DNA of 64,000 nucleotides from Lacinutrix venerupis (GTDB lineage: Bacteria > Bacteroidota > Bacteroidia > Flavobacteriales > Flavobacteriaceae), in contig NZ_RCCH01000002.1 of NCBI RefSeq assembly GCF_003663945.1, positions 186,001 through 250,000 on the forward strand, read 5' to 3'. The position numbers were made by a program, and so were the translations under genes. The stretch's first letter is position 1. Every line of letters begins with the position of its first letter. The notes beneath the pieces were generated by a model. It saw only the letters and a list, made by a program, of their open reading frames with translations, had not been told where the DNA came from and made no database searches. Shown here piece by piece: positions 8,542-17,242 of the stretch.

Positions 8542-9624
8542 TTATCCTTTAATAATTTTTTCTTGATGATTAATAGATTCTTGATGTACCGCTTTAAATA
8601 ATTTTAAAACAAATTCTTCGCTTAATCCTTTTTCTTCACCTTGCAGTACCATTTTTCCTAAAATCTCATTCCAACGCTTACTTTGTAAAACTGCAACGTT
8701 TTTGTCTTTTTTAAGTTTTCCTATACCATCTGCTACATGCATACGCTTTCCTAATAAATCTATTAATTGATTATCTACAACGTCTATTTGAGCTCTTAGG
8801 TTAGCTAACTCACTATTATATTCTGCTTCAGGATCAGTTTGTTTTCTAATTTTTAAATCTTCCATCATTTGCACCAAAGCAGTTGGTGTTACTTGTTGTG
8901 CAGCATCACTCCAAGCATTATCTGGGTCGTAGTGTGTTTCAATCATTAATCCATCGAAATTAAGATCTAATGCAGTTTGAGAAACATCAAAAACCATATC
9001 TCTTTTTCCTGTTATATGAGATGGATCGTTAATTAATGGTAAGTCTGGAAATTTATTTTGAAATTCTATAGCTATTTGCCATTCTGGAATATTTCTATAT
9101 TTAGTTTTCTCGTAAGTAGAAAAACCTCTGTGTATTGCTCCTAAATTTTTAATACCTGCAGTATATAATCTTTCTATTCCACCTAACCATAAAGCTAAAT
9201 CTGGATTTACTGGATTTTTAACTAAAACTATTTTATCTGTTCCGGCTAAAGCATCTGCTAATTCTTGCATAATGAATGGACTTACTGTAGAACGTGCGCC
9301 AATCCAAAGTAAATCTACATCATTTTCGATAGCTAATTTAACATGTGCTGCATTTGCAACCTCTGTACATGTTTTCATTCCTGTTTCTGCTTTAACTTTT
9401 TTAAGCCAATTTAAGCCTAAAGCGCCAACACCTTCAAAATTTCCTGGACGTGTTCTTGGTTTCCAAATACCAGCTCTAAAATAGCTTACGTCTGTATCTT
9501 TTAGCTCGTGAGCGATTTTTAAAACTTGTTCTTCTGTCTCTGCACTACAAGGTCCAGCGATTACTAATGGATGATCTAATTTCATGTCGTCCAACCAGTT
9601 TCTCATTTCTTTTTTGTTTTCCAT
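8542..9624 (-). CDS. Bifunctional DAHP synthase / chorismate mutase
   Basis: 360 residues from the ATG at 9624; the longer frame would use TTG. Residues about 1-260 are a KDO8P-synthase-like (type I-beta) DAHP synthase: VIAGPCSAET, RAGIWKPRTRPG, GARSTVSPF, PSHITGKRD. Residues about 275-360 are an AroQ-type all-helical chorismate mutase (LRAQIDVVDNQLIDLLGKRM). The fusion catalyses the first shikimate step and the branch step chorismate to prephenate. In related fusions the mutase domain senses prephenate or chorismate and feeds back on the synthase. It is the fourth gene of the attenuated operon. Confidence 0.96.
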   Translation of the reverse strand: MENKKEMRNWLDDMKLDHPLVIAGPCSAETEEQVLKIAHELKDTDVSYFRAGIWKPRTRPGNFEGVGALGLNWLKKVKAETGMKTCTEVANAAHVKLAIENDVDLLWIGARSTVSPFIMQELADALAGTDKIVLVKNPVNPDLALWLGGIERLYTAGIKNLGAIHRGFSTYEKTKYRNIPEWQIAIEFQNKFPDLPLINDPSHITGKRDMVFDVSQTALDLNFDGLMIETHYDPDNAWSDAAQQVTPTALVQMMEDLKIRKQTDPEAEYNSELANLRAQIDVVDNQLIDLLGKRMHVADGIGKLKKDKNVAVLQSKRWNEILGKMVLQGEEKGLSEEFVLKLFKAVHQESINHQEKIIKG

Positions 9625-9675
9625 AATCTTTCTCTTTAGGATATACAAGGCTTTAAAACCAAGTTAATTTTTAAT

Positions 9676-10530
9676 TTATTTTATTCCGTTTAATATCTGT
9701 TTTATGTAATTTGTGTCCTTCATTTCATTAAAAACACCTTCAAAATCATCGTTTTGCATCATGTTTTTAAATTGAGTTAAATTCTTAATGTAATCTTCTA
9801 GAGTTTCAACGACATTAGCTTTATTTTGCTTGAAAATTGGTGTCCACATTGCTGGCGAACTTTTTGCTAATCTAACTGTGCTCTCGAAACCAGAACCTGC
9901 CATATCAAAAATATCGCGTTCGTTTTTCTCTTTTTCAATTACTGTTTTACCAAGCATAAATGCACTTATGTGAGATAAATGTGAAACGTAAGCGATATGC
10001 TTATCATGAGATTCAGGATTCATATAACGCATACGCATTCCAATTTCTGTAAAAAGGTTTAATGCTCTTTCTTGAAGCTTAAATGCTGTTTTTTCTACTT
10101 CGCAAACAATATTTGTTTTATGTTGAAATAAGTTTAATATCGCCGCTTTGGGTCCAGAAAATTCTGTTCCTGCTATAGGATGCATGGCTAAAAAATTTCT
10201 TCTTTTAGGATGATTTTCTATAACCTTACATATATCTAATTTGGTAGAACCAACATCTACAACTAAACCAAAGTCTGAAACTTTATCTAATACTTTTGGT
10301 AATAATTCTACAGCAGCATCTACTGGAATAGATAAAATAACCAAATCTGCTTTATCTAAATCCTCTATTGCTGCTTTATTATCTATAATATTTAGCTCTA
10401 ATGCTTCTAATAAATGTTGTTCACTATTATCTATACCATATATAGTGGCTTCTGGTCTTTTTTTCTTTATATCTAAAGCTAAGCTCCCACCTATTAATCC
10501 TACTCCTATTATGTATATTTTATTTATCAT
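9676..10530 (-). CDS. tyrA: Prephenate dehydrogenase
   Basis: 284 residues from the ATG at 10530, which overlaps the upstream aminotransferase stop as ATGA. A longer frame to 10572 is unlikely. It has an N-terminal Rossmann fold with GVGLIGGSLA, then VDVGSTK, AMHPIAGTEFSGP and the catalytic-His region YVSHLSHISAFML. It oxidatively decarboxylates prephenate to 4-hydroxyphenylpyruvate, the tyrosine branch. No ACT domain is visible. Cytosolic. Confidence 0.95.
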   Translation of the reverse strand: MINKIYIIGVGLIGGSLALDIKKKRPEATIYGIDNSEQHLLEALELNIIDNKAAIEDLDKADLVILSIPVDAAVELLPKVLDKVSDFGLVVDVGSTKLDICKVIENHPKRRNFLAMHPIAGTEFSGPKAAILNLFQHKTNIVCEVEKTAFKLQERALNLFTEIGMRMRYMNPESHDKHIAYVSHLSHISAFMLGKTVIEKEKNERDIFDMAGSGFESTVRLAKSSPAMWTPIFKQNKANVVETLEDYIKNLTQFKNMMQNDDFEGVFNEMKDTNYIKQILNGIK

Positions 10531-11666
10531 ACTCTTGCTATTGCTTCTTCTAATTCTGCTATTGTTGCGCATAAAGAAAAACGCACGTAGCCTTCTCCTT
10601 GACTACCAAAAACGGTTCCTGGTGTTATAAAAATGCTATTTTCTTTTAAAAGTTTATCTATAAATTCTTCAGATTTAAAAAATGGTGGAAGTTTTGCCCA
10701 AACAAATAATCCACTAGCGTCTTCATCGAAACTACAATTTAGCTTTGTCGCTAATTGCCATAATAACTTTCGGCGTTTTTCATAAACATTATTTAAACTT
10801 ACAAACCACATCTTTGAAGAGTTTAATGCCTCTACCGCACCTTTTTGTATGCCATAAAACATACCGGAATCCATATTACTTTTCACCTTTAAAACAGCAT
10901 TTAATAGCTTGTGATTACCTAATAACATGCCAACTCTCCAACCTGCCATATTAAATGTTTTACTTAAAGAATTTAATTCTAAACACATTTCTTTAGCACC
11001 TTCTATACTAAGAATACTTAATGGCTCTTTATTTAAAATAAAGCTGTATGGGTTATCATTTATCAACAAAATATCATGCTTTTTAGCAAATGCTATTAAG
11101 GTTTTAAATATTGTTTTGGTGGCTTTTGCACCTGTTGGCATATGCGGATAGTTTAACCACATGATTTTTACCTTACTTAAGTCTTGTTTTTCAAGTTCTT
11201 CTATATTTGGACACCAATTGTTTTCTGCATCTAAATTGTAAAATATAGGCTCTGCTTGTAATAATTTTGTAACCGAGGTATATGTTGGGTAACCTGGATT
11301 TGGTATTAAAACAGCATCTCCTTGATTTAAAAAAGCCATAGAAATATGCATAATACCTTCTTTACTTCCCATAAGAGGCAATACTTCTGTTGCTGCGCTA
11401 ACATTTACTTGAAAATGTGTTTTATAAAAGGCTGCTATTGCCTCACGCAACTCTGGTAAACCTTGATAGCTTTGGTATTTATGAGCACTTACCGACTCGA
11501 AACTATTAGCTATTGCTGTAATTACTTTTCCTGGTGGTTGTAAATCTGGACTACCAATACCCAAATTAATAATGGGTTTTCCTTGAGATTTAAGAAAATT
11601 AACTTTTTTTAATTTCTTAGAAAAGTAGTACTCTTCAACGCTATGTAACCTATTTGCGACTTCCAT
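10527..11666 (-). CDS. Class I/II PLP-dependent aminotransferase (probable aromatic)
   Basis: 379 residues. Fold-type I landmarks: NLGIGSPDLQPP, NPGYPTY, NYPHMPTGA, NDNPY and SLSKTFNMAGWRVG, with Lys in SLSKTF as the Schiff-base residue. It resembles the aspartate/LL-diaminopimelate aminotransferase-like group. Between pheA and tyrA it most plausibly transaminates phenylpyruvate and 4-hydroxyphenylpyruvate, the last step to Phe and Tyr; substrate is inferred from position only. It overlaps pheA by one base (TAATG) and tyrA by four, so translation is coupled on both sides. Confidence 0.92.
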   Translation of the reverse strand: MEVANRLHSVEEYYFSKKLKKVNFLKSQGKPIINLGIGSPDLQPPGKVITAIANSFESVSAHKYQSYQGLPELREAIAAFYKTHFQVNVSAATEVLPLMGSKEGIMHISMAFLNQGDAVLIPNPGYPTYTSVTKLLQAEPIFYNLDAENNWCPNIEELEKQDLSKVKIMWLNYPHMPTGAKATKTIFKTLIAFAKKHDILLINDNPYSFILNKEPLSILSIEGAKEMCLELNSLSKTFNMAGWRVGMLLGNHKLLNAVLKVKSNMDSGMFYGIQKGAVEALNSSKMWFVSLNNVYEKRRKLLWQLATKLNCSFDEDASGLFVWAKLPPFFKSEEFIDKLLKENSIFITPGTVFGSQGEGYVRFSLCATIAELEEAIARV

Positions 11667-12493
11667 TATTTTTTTGCGTTTTTATATTCTCCTAAAACTT
11701 TAAAATGTGTTGCCATAATTTCCATTATAGATTTTGCTTTTTCAAAGTCGCTATAACTATTAAAAGTTACATCTACAAAAAAAGCATAAAGCCAAGGTGT
11801 TTCAATTTTAGGTAAAGATTGTATTTTAGTTAAATTAAGCTTACAATCGCTCATAACGTTAAGTACAGTGGCCAAACTACCACGTTTATGGTCGAGCTCA
11901 AATTTTATTGAAGCTTTATTTATCTCATTTTTAGAAATTTCAGAGTTTTCTTTCTTTACTATAACAAAACGTGTTTCGTTATGTTTTATAGTTTGAATCC
12001 CTTCTGCTAAAATATTTAGTTTAAAAATTGAAGCTGCTAATTTACTTGCTATAGCTGCGACTCCTTTAAGATTATTTTCCTGTATTCGTTTTGCTACATC
12101 TGCTGTATCTTTATCTTCTACCAACTTAATGTGTGGGTAATTTTTAAAAAATGCTTTACACTGTAATAATGCCATTGGATGAGAATAGACCTCTTTTATA
12201 TCTTCAATGTTTTGATTGGGTAATGCCATTAAATTGTGCTGAATATCTAAATAATGCTCACCTACAATATGAAGATTATGGTTATCTATTAAAGCATAAT
12301 TTGGTATTATTGATCCAGCAATAGAATTTTCTAAAGCCATAATTGCAACTTCTGTTTTACCTACTAATAAAGCATCTACAGTATCATCAAAAGACAAACA
12401 CTCGTTAATAGCTGTTTGTGCTCCAAAGTAATCTTGAGACACGATATGGTGAAAAGATCCTTTTATTCCTTGTATGGCTACAGTTTTAATCAA
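11666..12493 (-). CDS. pheA: Prephenate dehydratase
   Basis: 275 residues. The catalytic domain (1-180) shows AIQGIKGSFHH, ALENSIAGSI, the YSHPMAL motif, and a TRFVIV-type end including the catalytic Thr. An ACT domain follows (about 190-275: FELDHKRGSLATVLNVM, PWLYAFFVDV), the usual phenylalanine-feedback module. It has no chorismate mutase domain; that activity is on the DAHP synthase fusion. The only plausible start is TTG at 12491-12493: an in-frame TAA lies two codons upstream and no ATG is near. It is first after the attenuator terminator. Confidence 0.95.
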   Translation of the reverse strand: MIKTVAIQGIKGSFHHIVSQDYFGAQTAINECLSFDDTVDALLVGKTEVAIMALENSIAGSIIPNYALIDNHNLHIVGEHYLDIQHNLMALPNQNIEDIKEVYSHPMALLQCKAFFKNYPHIKLVEDKDTADVAKRIQENNLKGVAAIASKLAASIFKLNILAEGIQTIKHNETRFVIVKKENSEISKNEINKASIKFELDHKRGSLATVLNVMSDCKLNLTKIQSLPKIETPWLYAFFVDVTFNSYSDFEKAKSIMEIMATHFKVLGEYKNAKK

Positions 12494-12512
12494 AATTTAT
12501 TGGTTTTAAACA

Positions 12513-12544
12513 AAAAAAGTCTCGATATAAATCGAGACTTTTTT
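12513..12544 (-). terminator. Attenuator terminator of the aromatic operon
   Basis: A near-perfect hairpin, AAAAAAGTCTCGAT / ATCGAGACTTTTTT with a 4-nt loop, lies between the leader ORF and pheA. On the minus strand it ends in a T run, the form of a rho-independent terminator. Its 5' arm (AAGTCTCG, complement of 12533-12540) can instead pair with CGAGACTT at 12576-12583 inside the leader ORF, giving an antiterminator. It therefore sits before, not after, the operon. Confidence 0.92.
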
Positions 12545-12564
12545 AAAAATATATGTTTTCAAAA

Positions 12565-12642
12565 TTACATATAACAAGTCTCGTTCTTTTCGCTAAAAAA
12601 GAAATAAAACCAGTTATAATATGTGTTTTTTATTGTTGTCAT
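12565..12642 (-). CDS. Aromatic leader peptide (attenuation)
   Basis: A 25-codon ORF, ATG at 12642 and TAA at 12565-12567. Residues 8-16 read YYNWFYFFF: Tyr-Tyr-Asn-Trp-Phe-Tyr-Phe-Phe-Phe, so eight of nine consecutive codons are aromatic. It is followed by a terminator and by pheA-aminotransferase-tyrA-DAHP synthase/chorismate mutase, exactly the products expected. The antiterminator half CGAGACTT lies in codons 20-23, just past where a ribosome stalled on the aromatic codons would sit. A ribosome reaching the stop codon would mask it and let the terminator form. The peptide itself probably has no function beyond sensing charged tRNA. Confidence 0.93.
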   Translation of the reverse strand: MTTIKNTYYNWFYFFFSEKNETCYM

Positions 12643-12680
12643 TATTATATTTCTGCAAATGCAGATAAGTAATTAAAGTG

Positions 12681-12710
12681 CTAAAGTAAATAATAAAATA
12701 ACAAATCAAA
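12681..12710 (-). promoter_or_regulatory. Promoter of the aromatic operon leader
   Basis: Minus-strand TTTG (12707-12710), 18 nt, TACTTTAG (12681-12688), a 7/8 match to TAnnTTTG. It would start the leader RNA about 30 nt before the leader ATG. Confidence 0.65.
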
Positions 12711-12769
12711 ATACTAACGCATGAATTTTAGTGTTTTAGATAAAAAATTAAAGATTTCTAAACAAAGTA

Positions 12770-12798
12770 TTGTTTAAATTAAAGAATGTTTATTTTTG
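12770..12798 (+). promoter_or_regulatory. Promoter of gldA
   Basis: A perfect -7 box TATTTTTG at 12791-12798, with TTG at 12770-12772 eighteen nt upstream. Transcription would start only about 10 nt before the ATG at 12814, which rules out the TTG start at 12796 because that overlaps the -7 box. Confidence 0.7.
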
Positions 12799-12813
12799 AA
12801 GAAATATTATAAG

Positions 12814-13707
12814 ATGTCTATAAAGGTTGAAAATATAACGAAAATTTATGGTGACCAAAAAGCACTTAACAGCGTGTCTTTTGAAGTTAAAAAACCAGAA
12901 ATAGTTGGCTTTCTAGGACCTAATGGTGCTGGAAAATCTACAATGATGAAAATTTTAACTACCTATATAAATCCAACTGAAGGTGATGCTGAAGTTAACG
13001 GACATAATATTACAACTCATGCAAAACATGTACAATCAAGTGTTGGCTACCTTCCAGAACATAATCCATTATATTTAGAACAATACGTTCGAGAATATTT
13101 AGCTTTTAATGCTAACATTTATAATGTTAGTAAATCTAGAATTGAAGAGGTTATTGAACTTACAGGTTTAAAACCCGAAGCTCACAAAAAAATAAGTGCT
13201 TTATCAAAAGGATATAGACAACGTGTAGGTTTAGCAAACGCGCTTTTACACAATCCAGATGTTTTAATTTTAGACGAGCCAACTACTGGTTTAGACCCAA
13301 ACCAACTAGTAGATATTAGAAATCTTATTAAAACTATAGGAAAAGAGAAAACCGTTTTTCTTTCTACACACATTATGCAAGAAGTAGAAGCTATGTGTGA
13401 CCGCGTTATTATTATTAATAAAGGTGAGATTGTTGCTAATAAAAAACTTTCTGAGCTACGCGACGGACAAGCACAAATTGTTATTGTAGAATTTGATTAC
13501 AGAGTAGAAGAGCCTTTTTTACTAAGATTACCTAATGTAAAAAGTGTTGAAAACACTCATGATTTTATTTATGAAATTACTTTCTCTACAAAAGAAGATA
13601 TGCGCTCTCATGTATTTGATTTTGCTCATGATAACGAGTTGAAAATTCTTCAATTAAATCAAAAAAATGCTAGTTTAGAGAGTATGTTTAGAGAGTTAAC
13701 AAGTTAA
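12814..13707 (+). CDS. gldA: Gliding motility ABC transporter ATPase GldA
   Basis: 297 residues starting MSIKVENITKIYG. It has Walker A GPNGAGKST, signature LSKGYRQRVG, Walker B VLILDEPTTG and the H-loop STHIMQEVE, plus a C-terminal domain of about 80 residues found in GldA-type ATPases. GldA with GldF and GldG forms an ABC exporter implicated in flavobacterial gliding; gldF/gldG are not in this window. It is divergent from the aromatic operon and stands alone; its stop codon directly abuts that of the convergent DUF2807 gene. Confidence 0.9.
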   Translation: MSIKVENITKIYGDQKALNSVSFEVKKPEIVGFLGPNGAGKSTMMKILTTYINPTEGDAEVNGHNITTHAKHVQSSVGYLPEHNPLYLEQYVREYLAFNANIYNVSKSRIEEVIELTGLKPEAHKKISALSKGYRQRVGLANALLHNPDVLILDEPTTGLDPNQLVDIRNLIKTIGKEKTVFLSTHIMQEVEAMCDRVIIINKGEIVANKKLSELRDGQAQIVIVEFDYRVEEPFLLRLPNVKSVENTHDFIYEITFSTKEDMRSHVFDFAHDNELKILQLNQKNASLESMFRELTS

Positions 13708-14451
13708 CTACTCGAAAATAACACGACCAGTATATTGTTCTTGAATATCTAATTCGGGAGGCGTATTTACTACAATAACATCTCCAGTACTTACTAAGTT
13801 AGCTATTAAAGACACTTGTGGATTTACAATAATATCGTTTGATCCTCTGTGGAATATTTTTACATTTTGAGCGGTAAAATTTCTACCTTCAAATCTTGCG
13901 TCTCCTGATGCAAAACTAATATCTAAATTGCTTGTAGTTCCTTCTATATAGCAAGTAGACAAGTTATTAACCACAAATTTTAAAGAGCTATTTTGAATGT
14001 TCATAATAAATAAACCATCGGTATGATAATCGTCTGAATCATCTTCTGAAATTAAAAATAAATTAGGGTAAGTTAACACTCCATCACTTCTGGTTGGCAA
14101 TCCTGTGCTACTTCTAATCTCTGTTAAATTTGGCGCAGTAACATAGATTTTTGTAATGCCAAAATCGCGTGTTAGGTTGCAACCGTTATTATTGTTTAAA
14201 AGCAGTCTTCCATTTTCTACTTTTACTTCAATTTCATCCATTAAAAATTCACCTGTTTGCACTAATACTTCATGCTCTGGTCCTTCTTTAACTATTAATT
14301 CTATACGCTCAAAAACAGTGATTTCTGTAAAAGCTTCAACTAGAAATTCTTTTTCAATAATATCTCCAGAGTTTTGAAAACAGTCTGGCGCATTCTCACT
14401 ATTACAAGATGCAAGTAGTATTATTGATAATATGTATATTATTTTTCTCAT
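13708..14451 (-). CDS. DUF2807 (head GIN domain) lipoprotein
   Basis: 247 residues. The N-terminus MRKIIYILSIILLASC is a lipoprotein signal with lipidated Cys16. The remainder is the repetitive beta-helical DUF2807 fold: FTEITVFERIELIVKEG, VKVENGRLLL, IYVTAPNLTEI, then alternating short strands to the end. The family is widespread in Bacteroidota, is assumed to be surface or periplasmic, and has no proven function. It overlaps the upstream PagL-like gene as ATGA, so the pair is co-translated. Confidence 0.88.
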   Translation of the reverse strand: MRKIIYILSIILLASCNSENAPDCFQNSGDIIEKEFLVEAFTEITVFERIELIVKEGPEHEVLVQTGEFLMDEIEVKVENGRLLLNNNNGCNLTRDFGITKIYVTAPNLTEIRSSTGLPTRSDGVLTYPNLFLISEDDSDDYHTDGLFIMNIQNSSLKFVVNNLSTCYIEGTTSNLDISFASGDARFEGRNFTAQNVKIFHRGSNDIIVNPQVSLIANLVSTGDVIVVNTPPELDIQEQYTGRVIFE

Positions 14452-15545
14452 AACCTTATGCCTATTCCAAATTCTACTGCTTCAGCTTTTGCTCCATGAG
14501 ATTTTAATGTTAACGCACCATAAAATTTATCTCCAAAATAACGTTTTAAACCTATTCGGTTATAAACGCGACCTTCAAAATCGTAAGGATAATATACGTA
14601 GTATCCCAATTGTGTTACAAAGGATAATTTATTGATAAATAGTTCGTGACCTACAAAAACACCAACACGCTTGTAATCTTCGTCTCCACTCACATTGTTT
14701 AAAGGAAAAGCGACTGAGTAATATTTAATTAATTCTTTTAAAAATGTAGAAAAGAACACATCTGTTCCTACATGAAAAGCAGACTTTCTATTAATACGTT
14801 TATCTGCATAAGCTGAAAAAATATAAAAAGGATATTGCCCAGAGTTATTAACATCACTTTCGTTTATACCACTTCTAAAAGCTAAATTATATTTAATTTT
14901 TTCTGTAAATTTTTTATCTTCGGTTGAAGCTATATACTCTGGCTGCTCGTTGTAACCAAACGTATAATTTGCTCCAATGTTAAAAGTAAATGTGTTTGTT
15001 GAGTTATTTGGTGCTTTAAAATTAGCATTAGAATAATGTATTATTGAAACACCTGCATGCAACCCTAATCCTTTATAAATATTCTGTTTATCGTAATTTA
15101 ACTGCACATAAGTAGAACTTAACAAATCTGAGCCATAAGCATTATTTCTAAAGTTAGTAACCTTATCGTAAGGATTTGTGTTATAAGCGATACCTTGAGC
15201 AATTCTGAATTTTAAATTTCGTTTTAAAAAATAAAAATTAAAGTGTGCGTATAATCCGTAATTTTCACCAAGGTATTCATTTTTCATATCTTGATAAATG
15301 AATGACGCACCATAATCTGGATAATTAAATCTACTTTCCCAAGCGTTTTTTCCAAAGGTTTTTTGGTTATAACTTAAAATTAAGCCTGATTGATGGTCTG
15401 TAATTAAATGAGCTATATCTGGATTATGTTCTAAAATAGTGCCGTAAAAATAATTAGCATCTACTGTAAAAGGATTTTTTTCTTTTTCTTGAGCCGAAAT
15501 ATTCAATGAAAAAAATAAAATAAAAGCAAGTAATAAATACCTCAT
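14448..15545 (-). CDS. PagL-like lipid A deacylase (acyloxyacyl hydrolase)
   Basis: 365 residues with a signal peptide (MRYLLLAFILFFSLNISAQ). The protein is a predicted outer-membrane beta-barrel of alternating strands with aromatic ends. The segment IIHYSNANFKAPNNSTNTF matches the PagL active-site region, where the HxS(N) motif supplies the catalytic His and Ser. PagL removes the 3-O acyl chain of lipid A at the outer leaflet. The barrel is longer than Pseudomonas PagL because of a C-terminal extension. It is co-transcribed with a DUF2807 lipoprotein. Confidence 0.8.
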   Translation of the reverse strand: MRYLLLAFILFFSLNISAQEKEKNPFTVDANYFYGTILEHNPDIAHLITDHQSGLILSYNQKTFGKNAWESRFNYPDYGASFIYQDMKNEYLGENYGLYAHFNFYFLKRNLKFRIAQGIAYNTNPYDKVTNFRNNAYGSDLLSSTYVQLNYDKQNIYKGLGLHAGVSIIHYSNANFKAPNNSTNTFTFNIGANYTFGYNEQPEYIASTEDKKFTEKIKYNLAFRSGINESDVNNSGQYPFYIFSAYADKRINRKSAFHVGTDVFFSTFLKELIKYYSVAFPLNNVSGDEDYKRVGVFVGHELFINKLSFVTQLGYYVYYPYDFEGRVYNRIGLKRYFGDKFYGALTLKSHGAKAEAVEFGIGIRL

Positions 15546-15610
15546 TAATTAGAAAGTTAGGTCGCAAAAGTAACTAAATTAAATAAAGCATAAATACTTA
15601 TAAAGAATTA

Positions 15611-16489
15611 CTAATCAAATAAATTTGAGGACAAGTAACGATCACCTCTATCGCATATTATAGCAACTACTACACCTTGGTCTATACTTTCAATGAGTTT
15701 TAGAGCTGTAGCTACAGAGCCTCCACTACTCATTCCTGCAAAAACACCTTCTTCTTTAGCCAAACGCTTTGTCATAATTGTTGCTTCTTCTTGGCTAACT
15801 TCTATTACTTTATCTACTTTTTTAGGATTAAAAATACTAGGCACATATTCTGGAGACCATTTTCTTATTCCTGGAATTTTAGAACCATCTGCAGGCTGTG
15901 CGCCAATAATCTGAATGCTTTTATTTTGTTCTTTTAAATAAGTAGAAGTTCCCATTATAGTTCCTGTGGTTCCCATTGCAGATACAAAGTGTGTAATTTC
16001 TCCTTTTGTATCTCGCCAAATTTCTGGTCCTGTTGTTTTATAATGTGCTTTCCAGTTATCGTTATTTTCAAATTGATTTAATAACAAATAACCTTTTTCA
16101 TCTCTCAAATTAAAAGCAACATCTCTAGAACCTTCAATACCACGTTCAGCATCTGTTAAAATTACTTCTGCTCCATAAGCACGCATTGTTTTAACACGCT
16201 CTTCGGTAGAGTTTTCTGGCATAACCAAAGTAATATTTAATTGAAACAAGTTGGCAACATAGGCTAAGGCAATGCCTGTATTGCCGCTTGTAGCTTCTAC
16301 AATACGTCCTCCTTTTTTAATATCTCCTCGCTTAAGAGCTTCAGCTATCATATTATAAGCTGGTCTATCTTTAACGCTTCCTCCTGGATTATTACCTTCT
16401 AACTTTAAATAAAGTTTTACGTTAGGTTTATTAACTAAGTTAGAAGCCTCTACTAATGGCGTATTTCCTATTTGTTTTAAAATACTCAT
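15611..16489 (-). CDS. cysM: Cysteine synthase (O-acetylserine sulfhydrylase, CysM type)
   Basis: 292 residues. PLP lysine in NNPGGSVKDRPA, phosphate/substrate loops TSGNTGIALA and GTTGTIMG, and the C-terminal FAGMSSGG. It replaces the acetyl group of O-acetylserine with sulfide to make cysteine. The length and the GSVKDR context favour the CysM (B-type) branch, though CysK activity cannot be excluded. It is the last gene of the sulfite-reductase operon and overlaps cysE as ATGA, placing both cysteine-forming steps together. Confidence 0.94.
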   Translation of the reverse strand: MSILKQIGNTPLVEASNLVNKPNVKLYLKLEGNNPGGSVKDRPAYNMIAEALKRGDIKKGGRIVEATSGNTGIALAYVANLFQLNITLVMPENSTEERVKTMRAYGAEVILTDAERGIEGSRDVAFNLRDEKGYLLLNQFENNDNWKAHYKTTGPEIWRDTKGEITHFVSAMGTTGTIMGTSTYLKEQNKSIQIIGAQPADGSKIPGIRKWSPEYVPSIFNPKKVDKVIEVSQEEATIMTKRLAKEEGVFAGMSSGGSVATALKLIESIDQGVVVAIICDRGDRYLSSNLFD

Positions 16490-17232
16490 CTATTAAAATT
16501 ATTAGTGATTTTAATATCGGATTTATAAGTTACAATTGAATTTTCGGGTATAGATTTTGTTATCCAAACGTTAGCACCAATAATACTATTTTCGCCAATT
16601 TCAACATCGCCACCTAAAATAGTAGCATTTGCATAAATAGTAACATTATTCTTTATAGTTGGATGTCTTTTTGTATTCTTTAAAGCTTTTTCAACTTTAA
16701 TTCCTCCTAAAGTAACACCTTGATAAATAATAACATTTTCATGAATTACCGCTGTTTCTCCAATAACTACACCTGTTGCATGATCTATAAAAAATGAATC
16801 TCCAATGGTTGCTCCTGGATGAATATCTGTTCCTGTTACACCATGTGCGTATTCTGATATCATACGCGGCAACACCGGAATGTCTAGTTTCCATAAAATA
16901 TTACTAATACGATACATGGTAATAGCATAAAAACCTGGATATGCTAAATAGACCTCTTTAATACTTTTAGCAGCAGGATCGTTTTTATAAGCAGCTTCTG
17001 CATCTAATTGCAGCTTAGATTTCAGTGCTTTTATTTCGGTATTAAATTGTTCCCATTTATTTTCGCAAACACCACACTGTAATGCTTTAGACACATAAAA
17101 GAAAGATTCTTTTATATTATTTAAAAGCGCTTCTTGCTTCTCAAATTCTTCTAAAGCACAATAAAATAATTCTTTTGCTAAATCTTCAACTCTTTCTTTA
17201 AACCTAAATGGAATTTGCAATGTCTCTTGCAT
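16486..17232 (-). CDS. cysE: Serine O-acetyltransferase
   Basis: 248 residues. An N-terminal helical domain (1-130) precedes a left-handed beta-helix of hexapeptide repeats (IHPGATIGDSFFIDHATGVV, VIYQGVTLGGI). The catalytic Asp/His pair is in DIHPGATIG and FIDHATG. It acetylates serine with acetyl-CoA to feed the adjacent cysteine synthase. An internal Cys pair in LQCGVCENKW is a feature of this branch of SAT proteins. It lies 10 bp after the ferredoxin gene. Confidence 0.95.
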   Translation of the reverse strand: MQETLQIPFRFKERVEDLAKELFYCALEEFEKQEALLNNIKESFFYVSKALQCGVCENKWEQFNTEIKALKSKLQLDAEAAYKNDPAAKSIKEVYLAYPGFYAITMYRISNILWKLDIPVLPRMISEYAHGVTGTDIHPGATIGDSFFIDHATGVVIGETAVIHENVIIYQGVTLGGIKVEKALKNTKRHPTIKNNVTIYANATILGGDVEIGENSIIGANVWITKSIPENSIVTYKSDIKITNNFNR

Positions 17233-17242
17233 ATTTTTTAAT

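Noticed and set aside
12796-12813. Longer N-terminus for GldA
   Set aside because: It would use TTG overlapping the -7 promoter box; the ATG at 12814 fits the family start.
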